64,000 nt of DNA from CAHJXF01 sp038254545 (lineage in GTDB: Bacteria; Pseudomonadota; Gammaproteobacteria; Burkholderiales; Burkholderiaceae_D), in assembly GCA_038254545.1 (NCBI GenBank), contig JBBSGB010000010.1:40018-104017 (forward strand). Direction: 5' to 3'. The notes beneath the pieces are model-generated. The model had not been told where the DNA came from. It saw nothing but the letters and a program-made list of their open reading frames with translations, and did no database searches. How positions within the stretch are numbered: the stretch's first letter is position 1; each line of letters starts with the position of its first letter. The position numbers were made by a program, and so were the translations under genes. Positions 1-8,233 of the stretch are shown here, one piece after another.

Positions 1-439
1 CCTTGAACTCACGCTTGTCGGTGAGCGTGACGATGATCTCGCTCGCGCTCTCGACCACGTGGGCGTTGGTCATCACATAACCGTCGGCCGACAGGATGAA
101 GCCCGAGGCCACGCCACGCTCGCGCGGCGCGTCCGGAGTTCCGCGGTCCCCGCGATCACCACGCCTGCCTCGCGGCGTCGGCGCCTTGTCCGGCCCTGGT
201 GTCTGCGGTGCCGGCACCCCGAAGAAGCGTCGAAAGAGTTCCTGCACATCGTCGTCGTCCAGGCCTTCCACCGAGGGCACGCCCCGCAGTCTCTCGGTCG
301 TGCGAATGTTGACGACGGCGGGACCGACGCGCTCGACCAGATCGGCGAAGTCCGGCAGGTCACGGCCTTGCGCGAGCGCCGGTGGCGAGGCGAAGACAAT
401 CATCACGCTCGCGAGCGTCGCCACGAAGAAACTTCGCAT
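1..439 (-). CDS. degP: DegP/MucD-type periplasmic serine protease, N-terminal part (cut by window edge)
   Basis: Only the first ~146 codons are present; the gene runs off the left edge. The start is the ATG at 439, preceded by AAGGAAGG. Residues 1-23 form a signal peptide ending in ALA-QG, so the product is periplasmic. An acidic and Pro/Arg-rich linker (about 60-105) precedes the start of the trypsin-like fold: the G-V-A-S-G-F oxyanion-side strand and TNAHVV, whose His is the first member of the His-Asp-Ser triad. Asp, Ser and the PDZ domains lie outside the window. Known role of the family: degradation of misfolded envelope proteins. Its place directly after rpoE-rseA-rseB is the standard betaproteobacterial arrangement and suggests sigma-E control. 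It could be named mucD. Confidence 0.9.
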   Translation of the reverse strand, partial: MRSFFVATLASVMIVFASPPALAQGRDLPDFADLVERVGPAVVNIRTTERLRGVPSVEGLDDDDVQELFRRFFGVPAPQTPGPDKAPTPRGRRGDRGDRGTPDAPRERGVASGFILSADGYVMTNAHVVESASEIIVTLTDKREFK

Positions 440-614
440 GTTGCCTTCCTTGAATGAGACCGACGCGACTCGGCAAAAAGAATCGGATCAGCGCGAGATC
501 GGAGCGCGATCCGATCGAGCCGATCCGGATTGCATCATGCCAGCAGATGCGGACTGCCGCATGGGATAGCGGCGAACTTCGACGCGAGTAGCGTAGCCAA
601 GCGCGCTGCCAGAC

Positions 615-1622
615 CTATTTCGGCGCCTTGTATGAGACGGTGCTCGCCATCTGCTTGACCGACGCGGCGGGCAAATCGCCCACGACGGTCAGCCAATAGT
701 CGCCCAGCCTTCGGGTCACGACATTGATCGGCCCTTTGCTGGCGTCGCCTTCGGCCACCCCGGGCGGAGGAGCCGTCTCGATGAAGATCGAAACTGCGGC
801 AAGCCCGTCCGAATAGACGATTTGTCCCACGTCCTCCCGGCCACCGAAGGCGCGACGGACCTCCATCACCTTGTGAAAGCCCGCGATCGGCTGCGCGACC
901 GACCAGCCGGCGCGCGCCAGATCGATCGGCGTCATGTTGCTGGTCTCGGTTCGCCAACCCTCGGTGCTCGATGACGTGGGCCTGATCTTCGCGCGGTCCA
1001 CTGCGCCGCCGATCAAGACGTCGGTGAATGCCACCTGCTCGATCACGATGCCTTTGTCGTTGACCGTCTGCGCCTTCAACAGCAAGGACGAATCGCGATC
1101 GAACCACAGCCGGTATCCATAGCGCTGCTTGTCTCGCGCCTCGAGCTTGATGGCTTGCGCCATGCGGCCCGCGATGCGATCGACCCCTTCGGACGAAAGC
1201 CGATAGTACTGATCGATATCGGAAGGCGTGCTGGTGAGCAGCGCGGGAAAGCTGTCGTACCGAGCCCGCTTCTCGACCAGAATCAGCTTGCTGTCGGGAA
1301 CGTAGCAGCGCACGTCGTCGTTGTGCCGGATGAACTCGCGCACTTGACCGTCGAGCAACTCGAGCTTCTCGTGCTCACCAGTCTTGTCGGCCACGTGCGT
1401 TACGCGCGACGACTGGACCTGATTGCCCTGCTGGTAGATGAAGATGCCTGCGTAGTTCTCTCTTTGCGCGGCTTGCTGGATCCGTATCAGCAGCGCGACC
1501 GCATCGCTGGTCGCGGACACTGGCGCATCGGGCGATGCGCCGATCGCGGGTTGGCATAACGCGATTCCGATCGCGGCGAGCAACAGACCCTGTACACCCA
1601 CACCCTGCGAACGACGCACCAT
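615..1622 (-). CDS. rseB: RseB/MucB, periplasmic regulator of sigma-E
   Basis: 335-residue protein. I chose the ATG at 1622 because it gives a clean signal peptide (MVRRSQ, hydrophobic core LLLAAIGIALC, cleavage near AIGA); an open frame extends ~70 codons further upstream but is Arg-rich and unlike the family. The mature part starts with a MucB/RseB LolA-like lipid-binding fold (LIRIQQAAQRENYAGIFIYQ) and continues to a C-terminal domain with RLGDYWLTVVGDLP. In the family, RseB binds the periplasmic part of RseA, protects it from DegS, and is released when mislocalised LPS accumulates. It lies between rseA and degP; a 142-base gap separates it from rseA. Confidence 0.9.
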   Translation of the reverse strand: MVRRSQGVGVQGLLLAAIGIALCQPAIGASPDAPVSATSDAVALLIRIQQAAQRENYAGIFIYQQGNQVQSSRVTHVADKTGEHEKLELLDGQVREFIRHNDDVRCYVPDSKLILVEKRARYDSFPALLTSTPSDIDQYYRLSSEGVDRIAGRMAQAIKLEARDKQRYGYRLWFDRDSSLLLKAQTVNDKGIVIEQVAFTDVLIGGAVDRAKIRPTSSSTEGWRTETSNMTPIDLARAGWSVAQPIAGFHKVMEVRRAFGGREDVGQIVYSDGLAAVSIFIETAPPPGVAEGDASKGPINVVTRRLGDYWLTVVGDLPAASVKQMASTVSYKAPK

Positions 1623-1764
1623 GCGCCTGCCCCGACTTCCTTCGGCCGACGGCCCTCGGCGCGGCGTGACGCGCGAGCTGATGTGAAATGTGATGCGCGT
1701 TGCAAGGCGCGGCCTGATGCGCGTTTCGTTCTGCGAGCGTGCAGACGTGCCGACCGTCATGAGT

Positions 1765-2418
1765 TCACTGCGGTGCGGGCACGGAGGTCGAAGCCGAAGT
1801 ATTGAATGCCGCCGGCATGGCCGACGGGCCACGATAGGCGAATGGCGTCACATCGCGATGCGCAGCAAGATAAGGCGAGAGTCGGTCGGAATCAATCGCT
1901 TTCAATTCGCTACGCGCTTCGTCACTGCGCGCTTCAGGCTCGACGACGGGACTCGCCTTCGCAATCACCACTGTCGGTCCGTCGGAGGACGAAGCCAACG
2001 CTTTCCTGGCGTCGTCGCCACGCCAGAGCGGCGTGGCCACCCACGCTACGGCGACAAGCGCCGCCGCAATCGACGCGCCTGGCAAGCCCGTCCGCATCCA
2101 GAAGCCCGGCGCGCGCGAACGCCTGGCGCGCTTGGGGGCTACGATCGCGGGCTCTGCCGCCAGCGCCATCGAGAAGCGGCGCAATGCGAGTTGACTGTGT
2201 CCCACCCCAACGACTTCGTCGGATCGCAGCCAGTCTCCAGCGCAATGGGCCGACAGCCAGAAGCGACTCAGACTCTCGGACGCCAGCAAGGCGTCCAGGG
2301 TGGCGTCGATGGCCGCATCGTCGAGTTCGCTGTCGATCAAGGCCGACACCCGCATGCGTGCATCCGCATCGGCTGCTTGCGCTTCGACAGAGACCCCGAC
2401 CGTGTCTTGAATATTCAT
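1765..2418 (-). CDS. rseA: RseA/MucA anti-sigma-E factor
   Basis: 217-residue single-pass inner-membrane protein. The ATG at 2418 has the Shine-Dalgarno GAGGTGG. Residues about 20-90 resemble the cytoplasmic anti-sigma domain (VSALIDSELDD, then FWLSAHCAGDWLR); a basic stretch KRARRSR precedes a membrane segment at about 112-131 (ASIAAALVAVAWVATPLW), followed by a periplasmic tail. This matches the topology of RseA: it holds sigma-E at the membrane and is degraded by DegS/RseP under envelope stress. It starts two bases after the stop of rpoE, so translation is probably linked. The tail is divergent and carries no recognisable motif. Confidence 0.88.
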   Translation of the reverse strand: MNIQDTVGVSVEAQAADADARMRVSALIDSELDDAAIDATLDALLASESLSRFWLSAHCAGDWLRSDEVVGVGHSQLALRRFSMALAAEPAIVAPKRARRSRAPGFWMRTGLPGASIAAALVAVAWVATPLWRGDDARKALASSSDGPTVVIAKASPVVEPEARSDEARSELKAIDSDRLSPYLAAHRDVTPFAYRGPSAMPAAFNTSASTSVPAPQ

Positions 2419-2420
2419 CG

Positions 2421-3041
2421 TTACCACCTCTTGTCTTTCGCTGTTCCCAACAACGGACGCAATTCGGAAGCAATCGACTCCCGGGCCCGAAAGATGCGCG
2501 AGCGCACCGTACCGATCGGACAACTCATCGCTGCCGCAATGTCTTCGTAACTCATTCCCTCTATTTCTCTCAACTGGATCGCGGTGCGGAGCTCTTCTGG
2601 GAGTGCATCCATCGCCCGCCCGACGGTTTCGCCAACCTGCTTGCTCATCATCAGCGATTCCGGCGTGTTGATGTCCCTTAGTTGGTCCGCCTCCTCGAAA
2701 GTTTCAGCTTCTTCCGCATCATTGCCGGTGCTGGTGGGCGCCCTACGGCCCTGCGAGGCTAGATAGTTCTTGGCGGTATTGATCGCGATCCGATAAAGCC
2801 AGGTGTAGAAAGCGCTGTCGCCGCGGAACTGGGGCAGCGCCCGATAGGCCTTGATGAAGGCCTCCTGGGTCACGTCCTCGATCTCGGCCGCGTCGCGAAC
2901 CAGCCGCGAGACCAGGCGATTGATCTTGCGCTGGTACTTCGCCACGAGCAGCTCGAACGCGTGCTTGTCGCCGCGCTGGACGCGCTCGACGAGAAGCTGA
3001 TCGATTTCCCGCTCGGTCGCGGGTGGCGTGGGGTCAGACAA
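2421..3041 (-). CDS. rpoE: RNA polymerase sigma-E (RpoE), TTG start
   Basis: ECF sigma factor of 206 residues. Region 2 carries the family signature (ELLVAKYQRKI, DVTQEAFIKAYRAL, FRGDSAFYTWLYRIAINTAKNY); region 4 has MSYEDIAAAMSCPIGTVRSR, the -35-binding helix-turn-helix. The chosen start is TTG at 3041: it follows AAGGGA at good spacing and gives MSDPTPPATEREIDQLLVERV, matching where known RpoE proteins begin. The upstream ATG at 3200 would add 53 residues that lie inside the preceding gene in another frame. The start overlaps the end of that gene by 8 bases. It directs transcription of envelope stress genes and is held by RseA. Confidence 0.93.
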   Translation of the reverse strand: MSDPTPPATEREIDQLLVERVQRGDKHAFELLVAKYQRKINRLVSRLVRDAAEIEDVTQEAFIKAYRALPQFRGDSAFYTWLYRIAINTAKNYLASQGRRAPTSTGNDAEEAETFEEADQLRDINTPESLMMSKQVGETVGRAMDALPEELRTAIQLREIEGMSYEDIAAAMSCPIGTVRSRIFRARESIASELRPLLGTAKDKRW

Positions 3042-3591
3042 ACGAATCCCTTGGGTTCGACCCGCCGGGGTCAGAACCGATCCGGCGCGAATCGTTGCGC
3101 TGCGCCCAGAGAAGAAAGCGATGCAGTCGCCATCCTCCGTCCGCATCGATTTCGCCGCGCACGACCGCGAGGTCGAGGGTGCGATGGCACAGTCGGGCAA
3201 GCAGCTTGGATGCAGGAACGAGGGCCGATACCGGCGAAGGCGCGAGCGACAGCACCGCGAAGCCCGGCCAGACCATCGAAGCGTCGGTCAGTGCAAAAGC
3301 TTGCGGCATGGTGCCCTCGCCCGGGTATCGCACCGATACGGCGGCGCGATCGCTGATGAAGACTTCGTATACGCACGAGCCGCCCGGCTTGATCCAGCGC
3401 TTCGCGCAGATCGCGACCGCCGTCATCATTGCGACGCCCGCCACGAGCCACAAGGCTGCAGAAGCGGACTGGTCGACCAGACGTGCCGCCATGGTCGCAG
3501 CCGTGAGGATGACCGTGCCTGCAATCATCGCCGCGCGGGCGCTGGCGAGGTAACGCGACGGCCCGATCGCGATGTGCGTCGAGAGACTCAT
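3034..3591 (-). CDS. YgfX-like two-TM membrane protein
   Basis: 185 residues. There are two membrane segments near the N-terminus (about 20-37 and 46-62), a short basic loop, then a soluble beta-rich part ending in DADGGWRLHRFLLWAQRND. This resembles YgfX/CptA family proteins: two TM helices, then a small domain ending in a WRxLRR-like motif. A short membrane protein of this kind is common between fabF and rpoE in Burkholderiales. The similarity is by architecture and end motif only, and the last ~15 residues look non-conserved. Its 3' end overlaps the TTG start of rpoE by 8 bases, suggesting co-translation. Function in this setting is unknown. Confidence 0.6.
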   Translation of the reverse strand: MSLSTHIAIGPSRYLASARAAMIAGTVILTAATMAARLVDQSASAALWLVAGVAMMTAVAICAKRWIKPGGSCVYEVFISDRAAVSVRYPGEGTMPQAFALTDASMVWPGFAVLSLAPSPVSALVPASKLLARLCHRTLDLAVVRGEIDADGGWRLHRFLLWAQRNDSRRIGSDPGGSNPRDSFV

Positions 3592-3666
3592 GCGCTTGAA
3601 GAAGGCGTGCGCGCAGCGGCTGCCGCGCGGATCACTGATGAAGCACGAGCAGGTTCGCGAACGGCA

Positions 3667-4896
3667 TCACAAGCGGCGCAAAATCATCGTGCCGTTGGTT
3701 CCGCCGAAACCGAAGGAATTCGAAATGGCGACGTCGATCTTCATGGACCGCGCCTGGTTGGCGCAATAGTCGAGGTCACACTCGGGATCCTGGTTGAAGA
3801 TATTGATCGTCGGTGGCGAAATCTGGTCGCGGATCGCAAGGGCCGTGAACACGCCTTCGATACCGCCCGCAGCGCCCAGCAGATGGCCGGTCATCGACTT
3901 GGTCGAATTGACCACGAGCTTGTGCGCGTGGTCGCCGAAGGCGCGCTTGATCGCTTCGGTTTCGTTCCTGTCGCCCAGCGGCGTGGACGTGCCGTGCGCA
4001 TTGATGTACTGGACTTCGTCCGGATTCAGCTTCGCGTTGCGAAGCGCGTTCAGCATCCCGCGCCGCGGACCATCCGCATCGGGCGCCGTGATGTGATACG
4101 CGTCCGAACTCATGCCGTATCCGATCAGCTCGGCGACGATGTTCGCGCCGCGTTCTTTCGCGTGCTCGTATTCCTCGAGCACCATGACGCCCGCGCCTTC
4201 ACCGAGCACGAAGCCGTCGCGATCGATATCCCACGGTCGGCTCGCCAGCTGCGGCTCGTCGTTGCGCTGGGTCAGCGCGCGGGCGGCCGTGAAGCCGCCG
4301 ATGCCCAGCGGCGAGATGGTGGACTCGGCTCCTCCGGCGAGCATCACGTCGGCATCGCCGTACTCGATCAGGCGACCGGCTTCGCCGATGCAATGCAGGC
4401 CGGTCGTGCAGGCGCTGACGATGCCGAAGCTCGGCCCCTTCATCCCGAAATGAATCGAGAGCTGGCCGGAGACCATGTTGATGATCGACGCGGGGACGAA
4501 GAACGGCGAGATGCGCCGCGGTCCGCGCGCTGCTAGCTCGATGCAGGTTTCTTCGATCAACGGCAGCCCGCCGATACCCGAGCCGACGATCACGCCGATG
4601 CGTTCGGCATTCTCGTCGGTGATGACCAGACCGCTGTCATTGACGGCCTGGATGCCCGCGGCAACGCCGTAATGGATGAACGTATCCATGTGGCGCGCTT
4701 CCTTGGCCACGATGTAATCGTCGACCTTGAAGCCCTTGACCTCGCCGGCGATGCGGCAGGAAAACGCCGACGCATCGAACCTCGTGATGCGATCGATGCC
4801 CGACTTGCCGGCGACGATATTGGCCCAGGCCTCAGGAATGGTATTGCCGACCGGGGAGATGATGCCGAGCCCGGAGATGACGACACGACGACGCAT
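3667..4896 (-). CDS. fabF: 3-oxoacyl-ACP synthase II
   Basis: 409 residues, full length for FabF. The thiolase fold starts MRRRVVISGLG. The Cys-His-His triad is intact: C163 in SACTTG, H301 in NAHGTSTPLGD, H338 in TGHLLGAAG. It condenses malonyl-ACP with acyl-ACP in the elongation cycle and adjusts chain composition with temperature. It lies 30 bases after acpP, the usual acpP-fabF pair. The start ATG at 4896 aligns with the family start. Confidence 0.97.
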   Translation of the reverse strand: MRRRVVISGLGIISPVGNTIPEAWANIVAGKSGIDRITRFDASAFSCRIAGEVKGFKVDDYIVAKEARHMDTFIHYGVAAGIQAVNDSGLVITDENAERIGVIVGSGIGGLPLIEETCIELAARGPRRISPFFVPASIINMVSGQLSIHFGMKGPSFGIVSACTTGLHCIGEAGRLIEYGDADVMLAGGAESTISPLGIGGFTAARALTQRNDEPQLASRPWDIDRDGFVLGEGAGVMVLEEYEHAKERGANIVAELIGYGMSSDAYHITAPDADGPRRGMLNALRNAKLNPDEVQYINAHGTSTPLGDRNETEAIKRAFGDHAHKLVVNSTKSMTGHLLGAAGGIEGVFTALAIRDQISPPTINIFNQDPECDLDYCANQARSMKIDVAISNSFGFGGTNGTMILRRL

Positions 4897-4926
4897 GTGG
4901 TTGAAAACGGTGCTGACGCAGCCGTC

Positions 4927-5163
4927 TTATTTCTTGTGCGAACTGACGTAGTCGATCGCCTGCTGCACGGTGGTGATCTTCTCGGCTTCTTCGTCCGGGA
5001 TCTCGGTTTCGAATTCGTCTTCGAGAGCCATGACGAGCTCGACGGTGTCGAGCGAATCGGCGCCCAGATCATCGACGAAAGACGATTCGGTTTTGATGTC
5101 CGCTTCGTTGACGCCCAGTTGCTCGGCGACAATCTTCTTGACGCGCTGTTCGATGTTGTCCAT
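4927..5163 (-). CDS. acpP: Acyl carrier protein
   Basis: 78-residue acidic four-helix protein. The 4'-phosphopantetheine attachment site is S37 in GADSLDTVELVM. The start at 5163 follows GAGGAGAGGAG, a very strong ribosome binding site that fits the high expression of ACP. It carries all acyl intermediates of fatty acid synthesis. It precedes fabF by 30 bases and is separated from fabG by about 290 bases that hold its own likely promoter. Confidence 0.97.
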   Translation of the reverse strand: MDNIEQRVKKIVAEQLGVNEADIKTESSFVDDLGADSLDTVELVMALEDEFETEIPDEEAEKITTVQQAIDYVSSHKK

Positions 5164-5305
5164 GAACTCCTCTCCTCGGGGGGAATGTGTGACGATGAAG
5201 AGCGGGTCGCGCTCCAGGGTCTCTATCGGCGCTGGTATTGCTCGCTGCATGCTCGCCGCGTTGCTCGTTTGAAATTGCTCTCGACCCACTGTAAAAATTG
5301 CGCGG

Positions 5306-5314
5306 ATTGTAGCA
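5306..5314 (-). promoter_or_regulatory. Likely acpP promoter (extended -10)
   Basis: On the minus strand the gap between fabG and acpP holds TGC-TACAAT, an extended -10 element about 143 bases before the acpP start. No good -35 hexamer is seen 16-18 bases upstream, which is tolerated for extended -10 promoters. The rest of the 290-base gap shows no gene. Confidence 0.4.
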
Positions 5315-5453
5315 GACCAACCCATGCGGCCGACCTCCTCCATCGGGCTCGATGCTTGTCGGCCTACGCCTGAATCTCGGGCTTTCGGCAGACGAACTAT
5401 GCCTTTCCGCGCTGTCCTCTCGCCGCGACTCTCGTTGCGTCTTCAGGCGCCAC

Positions 5454-6206
5454 TTACATATACATGCCGCCATTGACGTGCAGCGTCGTGCCGGTGATGT
5501 ATCCGGCGTGCGGCGAGACCAGGAAGGCGACCGCCGCCGCGATGTCGTCGGGCTTGCCCAGACGCGCCAGTGGGATCTGCGCGGTCAACGCCTCGACCTG
5601 TCCGGCGGTAAGGCCCTTGGTCATGTCGGTATCGATGAACCCTGGCGCGACGCAATTGACCGTGATGCCGCGGCTGCCGACTTCCTTGGCGAGCGCGCGC
5701 GTCATGCCTGCGACGCCGGCCTTCGCAGCCGCGTAGTTGGCCTGCCCCGCATTGCCCGCGGAGCCCACCACCGACGTGATGTTGACGATGCGCCCACCAC
5801 GCGCCTTGATCATGCCGCGCAACACGCCGCGCGACAGGCGAAACACCGCCGACAGATTGGTGTCGATCACCGCGCTCCAGTCGTCGTCCTTCATGCGCAT
5901 CGCCAGCGTGTCCTGCGTGATGCCCGCGTTGTTGACGAGGATGGCCAGCGAACCGAATTCCTTCTGAACCGCATCGATCGCCGCATCGCAGGCCGCCGCA
6001 TCGCGCACGTCGAGCAGGATGCCCTTTCCCTTGCATTGACCCGATGCGCCCGAAAGATCCTCGGTGACCCCGGCCGCCCCCGCTTCCGACGTCGAGGTCC
6101 CGACGACAGTCGCGCCGCGCGCTGCGAGTTCGGCCGCGATCGCGCGACCGATGCCCCGCGATGCGCCTGTCACGAGCGCGACCTGTCCTGTGAGTTCGTG
6201 ATTCAT
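5454..6206 (-). CDS. fabG: 3-oxoacyl-ACP reductase
   Basis: 250-residue short-chain dehydrogenase. It has the NADP-binding TGASRGIG (13-20), NNAG (92-95), and the catalytic Ser145, Tyr158 and Lys162 (YAAAK). It ends with the typical YITGTTLHVNGGMYM. It performs the first reduction of the elongation cycle. The start is ATG at 6206, 11 bases after the fabD stop; the open frame continues upstream to 6935 as an antisense-like extension inside fabD and is not part of the gene. Confidence 0.97.
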   Translation of the reverse strand: MNHELTGQVALVTGASRGIGRAIAAELAARGATVVGTSTSEAGAAGVTEDLSGASGQCKGKGILLDVRDAAACDAAIDAVQKEFGSLAILVNNAGITQDTLAMRMKDDDWSAVIDTNLSAVFRLSRGVLRGMIKARGGRIVNITSVVGSAGNAGQANYAAAKAGVAGMTRALAKEVGSRGITVNCVAPGFIDTDMTKGLTAGQVEALTAQIPLARLGKPDDIAAAVAFLVSPHAGYITGTTLHVNGGMYM

Positions 6207-6217
6207 CGCAACCTCGT

Positions 6218-7159
6218 TCACTTCACCAGTTCCAAAGCCGCATCCAACGACGCGGGGTCGAAGATCGAGGCGCCATTCAAACGTGAGTCGATGCGCTTCG
6301 TCATGCCGGTCAACACCTTCCCGGGACCGCATTCGACGACCTGCGTCACGCCGCGGTCGGCCATCATGCGGATCGTCTCGACCCAGCGCACCGGACTCGC
6401 TGCCTGGCGGACCAGGGCCGCCTTGATCGCGGTGCCCTCGTGTTCGACGCGCACGTCGACGTTGTTGATGACATCGATGGCGGGCGCTGCAATCGCCACG
6501 CTCGAGAGATAGCCGGAAAGCCGGTCCGCCGCCGGTTGCATCAGCGACGAATGAAACGGCGCCGACACCGCCAGCATCACCGCGCGCTTGGCACCCGCTG
6601 CCTTGGCCGCTTCGCAGGCACGCTCGACGGCCGCCTTGTGCCCGGCGATGACGACTTGCGACGGCGCATTGAAATTGACTGGCTCGACGACTTCGTCTTC
6701 GGCGCCTTGTCTGCACGCTGCGCGAACCGCCTCGTCGTCCAGGCCGAGGATCGCGGCCATGCCGCCTACACCTGCTGGCACCGCGCTTTGCATCGCATTG
6801 GCGCGCAGTCGCACCAGCGGCAATGCGTCGCCGAATGCGAGCGCGCCGGCCGCGACCAGCGCCGCGTATTCGCCGAGGCTGTGGCCCGCCATCAACACAG
6901 GCGTACCACCGCCGGCCTCGATCCATGTGCGCCACATCGCGACGCCTGCCGCCAACATCACCGGCTGCGTATTGGTGGTGAGGCCCAGGTCTTCGATCGG
7001 TCCTTTCGCGATCAGGCTCGCGAGGTCCTGCTTCAGGACCTCGGACGCCTCTTCGAGCGTTGCGGCGACCGCGGGATGCGTGCTGCGCGCGGCCAGCATC
7101 GCATCGAGCATGCCAATGGCCTGCGAACCCTGCCCGGGGAAAACGAATGCGAATGTCAT
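6218..7159 (-). CDS. fabD: Malonyl-CoA:ACP transacylase
   Basis: 313 residues, normal length. It has the FPGQGSQ motif near the N-terminus, nucleophile S94 in GHSLGEY, and catalytic H203 in APFHSSLM. It loads malonate from CoA onto ACP. It sits between fabH and fabG with short gaps, in one operon. Confidence 0.97.
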   Translation of the reverse strand: MTFAFVFPGQGSQAIGMLDAMLAARSTHPAVAATLEEASEVLKQDLASLIAKGPIEDLGLTTNTQPVMLAAGVAMWRTWIEAGGGTPVLMAGHSLGEYAALVAAGALAFGDALPLVRLRANAMQSAVPAGVGGMAAILGLDDEAVRAACRQGAEDEVVEPVNFNAPSQVVIAGHKAAVERACEAAKAAGAKRAVMLAVSAPFHSSLMQPAADRLSGYLSSVAIAAPAIDVINNVDVRVEHEGTAIKAALVRQAASPVRWVETIRMMADRGVTQVVECGPGKVLTGMTKRIDSRLNGASIFDPASLDAALELVK

Positions 7160-7192
7160 CGCGGTCCTACGTCTCGATTCAACATCCCGATC

Positions 7193-8182
7193 TCACATCT
7201 CGACCAGCACCGCGCCCCAGGTGAAGCCGCCACCCACGCCTTCCATCAACACCTTGTGGCCGCTCCTGATGCGGCCGTCGCGAACCGCGACGTCGAGCGC
7301 GAGAGGGATCGATGCCGCCGACGTATTGCCGTGCTCGGCAACCGTCGCGATCATTTTTTCGACAGGCAACCCGAGCTTCCGGCAGGTGCCCTGCATGATG
7401 CGGATATTGGCCTGATGCGGAATCAGCCAGTCGAGATCGGCCGGTGAAATGTCGGCGGCGGCGAGGGTTTCGAGCGCGACTTTCTCGAGCACATTGACGG
7501 CAAGCTTGAACACGGCCGGCCCATCCATTCGCAACAGGGCCTGTCCTGCCACACCGCCGCGATCGACGTTGCCGGGCACGCACAGGATGCCGACATGCTG
7601 TCCGTCGGAATGCAGGCGGCTGGCCATCACGCCGGGCCGATCGGCGGCCGTCATCACCACCGCGCCCGCGCCATCTCCGAACAGGACGCAGGTGGTGCGG
7701 TCTTCGAAGTTGAGGATGCGCGAGAACACTTCGGAGCCGATCACGAGCGCATTGCTGGCCTGCCCCGAGCGAATGAAGCTGTCGGCCGTCGTCATCGCGT
7801 AAATGAATCCGCTGCACACTGCCTGCAGGTCGAAGGCCGCGCACTGAGTGGTGATCCCGAGCTTCTGCTGAACGATGCAGGCCGTGCTTGGAAACACCAT
7901 GTCTGGTGTCGAGGTCGCTATGATGATCAGGTCGATCGCCGATGGGTCCATGGCCGCGGCTTCGAGAGCTCGGCGTGCGGCGATGGTGGCCAGGTCGCTG
8001 CACGGCATGTCGCGATCGGCGAAGTGGCGCGCCTGGATGCCGCTGCGCGAGACGATCCATTCGTCGCTGGTCTCGATGCCGTTTTGCGCAAGCTCTGCGG
8101 CCAGCATGTCGTTGGTGACCCGACGCGGGGGCAAGTAGCTGCCGGTTCCGATGATGGTCGAGTAGGGCATGAGATGCGGCAT
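7193..8182 (-). CDS. fabH: 3-oxoacyl-ACP synthase III
   Basis: 329 residues counted from the ATG at 8182; the ATG at 8170 is equally possible, since neither has a clear Shine-Dalgarno. Active-site Cys123 is in AVCSGF, His in PHQANIRI and Asn in EHGNTSAAS, the complete KAS III triad. The FabH signature GIETSDEWIVSRSGI is near the N-terminus. It starts fatty acid synthesis by condensing acetyl-CoA with malonyl-ACP. It lies between plsX and fabD as usual. Confidence 0.96.
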   Translation of the reverse strand: MPHLMPYSTIIGTGSYLPPRRVTNDMLAAELAQNGIETSDEWIVSRSGIQARHFADRDMPCSDLATIAARRALEAAAMDPSAIDLIIIATSTPDMVFPSTACIVQQKLGITTQCAAFDLQAVCSGFIYAMTTADSFIRSGQASNALVIGSEVFSRILNFEDRTTCVLFGDGAGAVVMTAADRPGVMASRLHSDGQHVGILCVPGNVDRGGVAGQALLRMDGPAVFKLAVNVLEKVALETLAAADISPADLDWLIPHQANIRIMQGTCRKLGLPVEKMIATVAEHGNTSAASIPLALDVAVRDGRIRSGHKVLMEGVGGGFTWGAVLVEM

Positions 8183-8233
8183 GAGTATCGGCTTGAAGGT
8201 CGAGCGTGCGCGTGCTGCGGGTTCGCCGGATCG

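Noticed and set aside
5454..6935. 493-codon frame that would extend FabG at its N-terminus
   Set aside because: The extension lies inside fabD and is Arg/Gly-rich; FabG's conserved start is at 6206.
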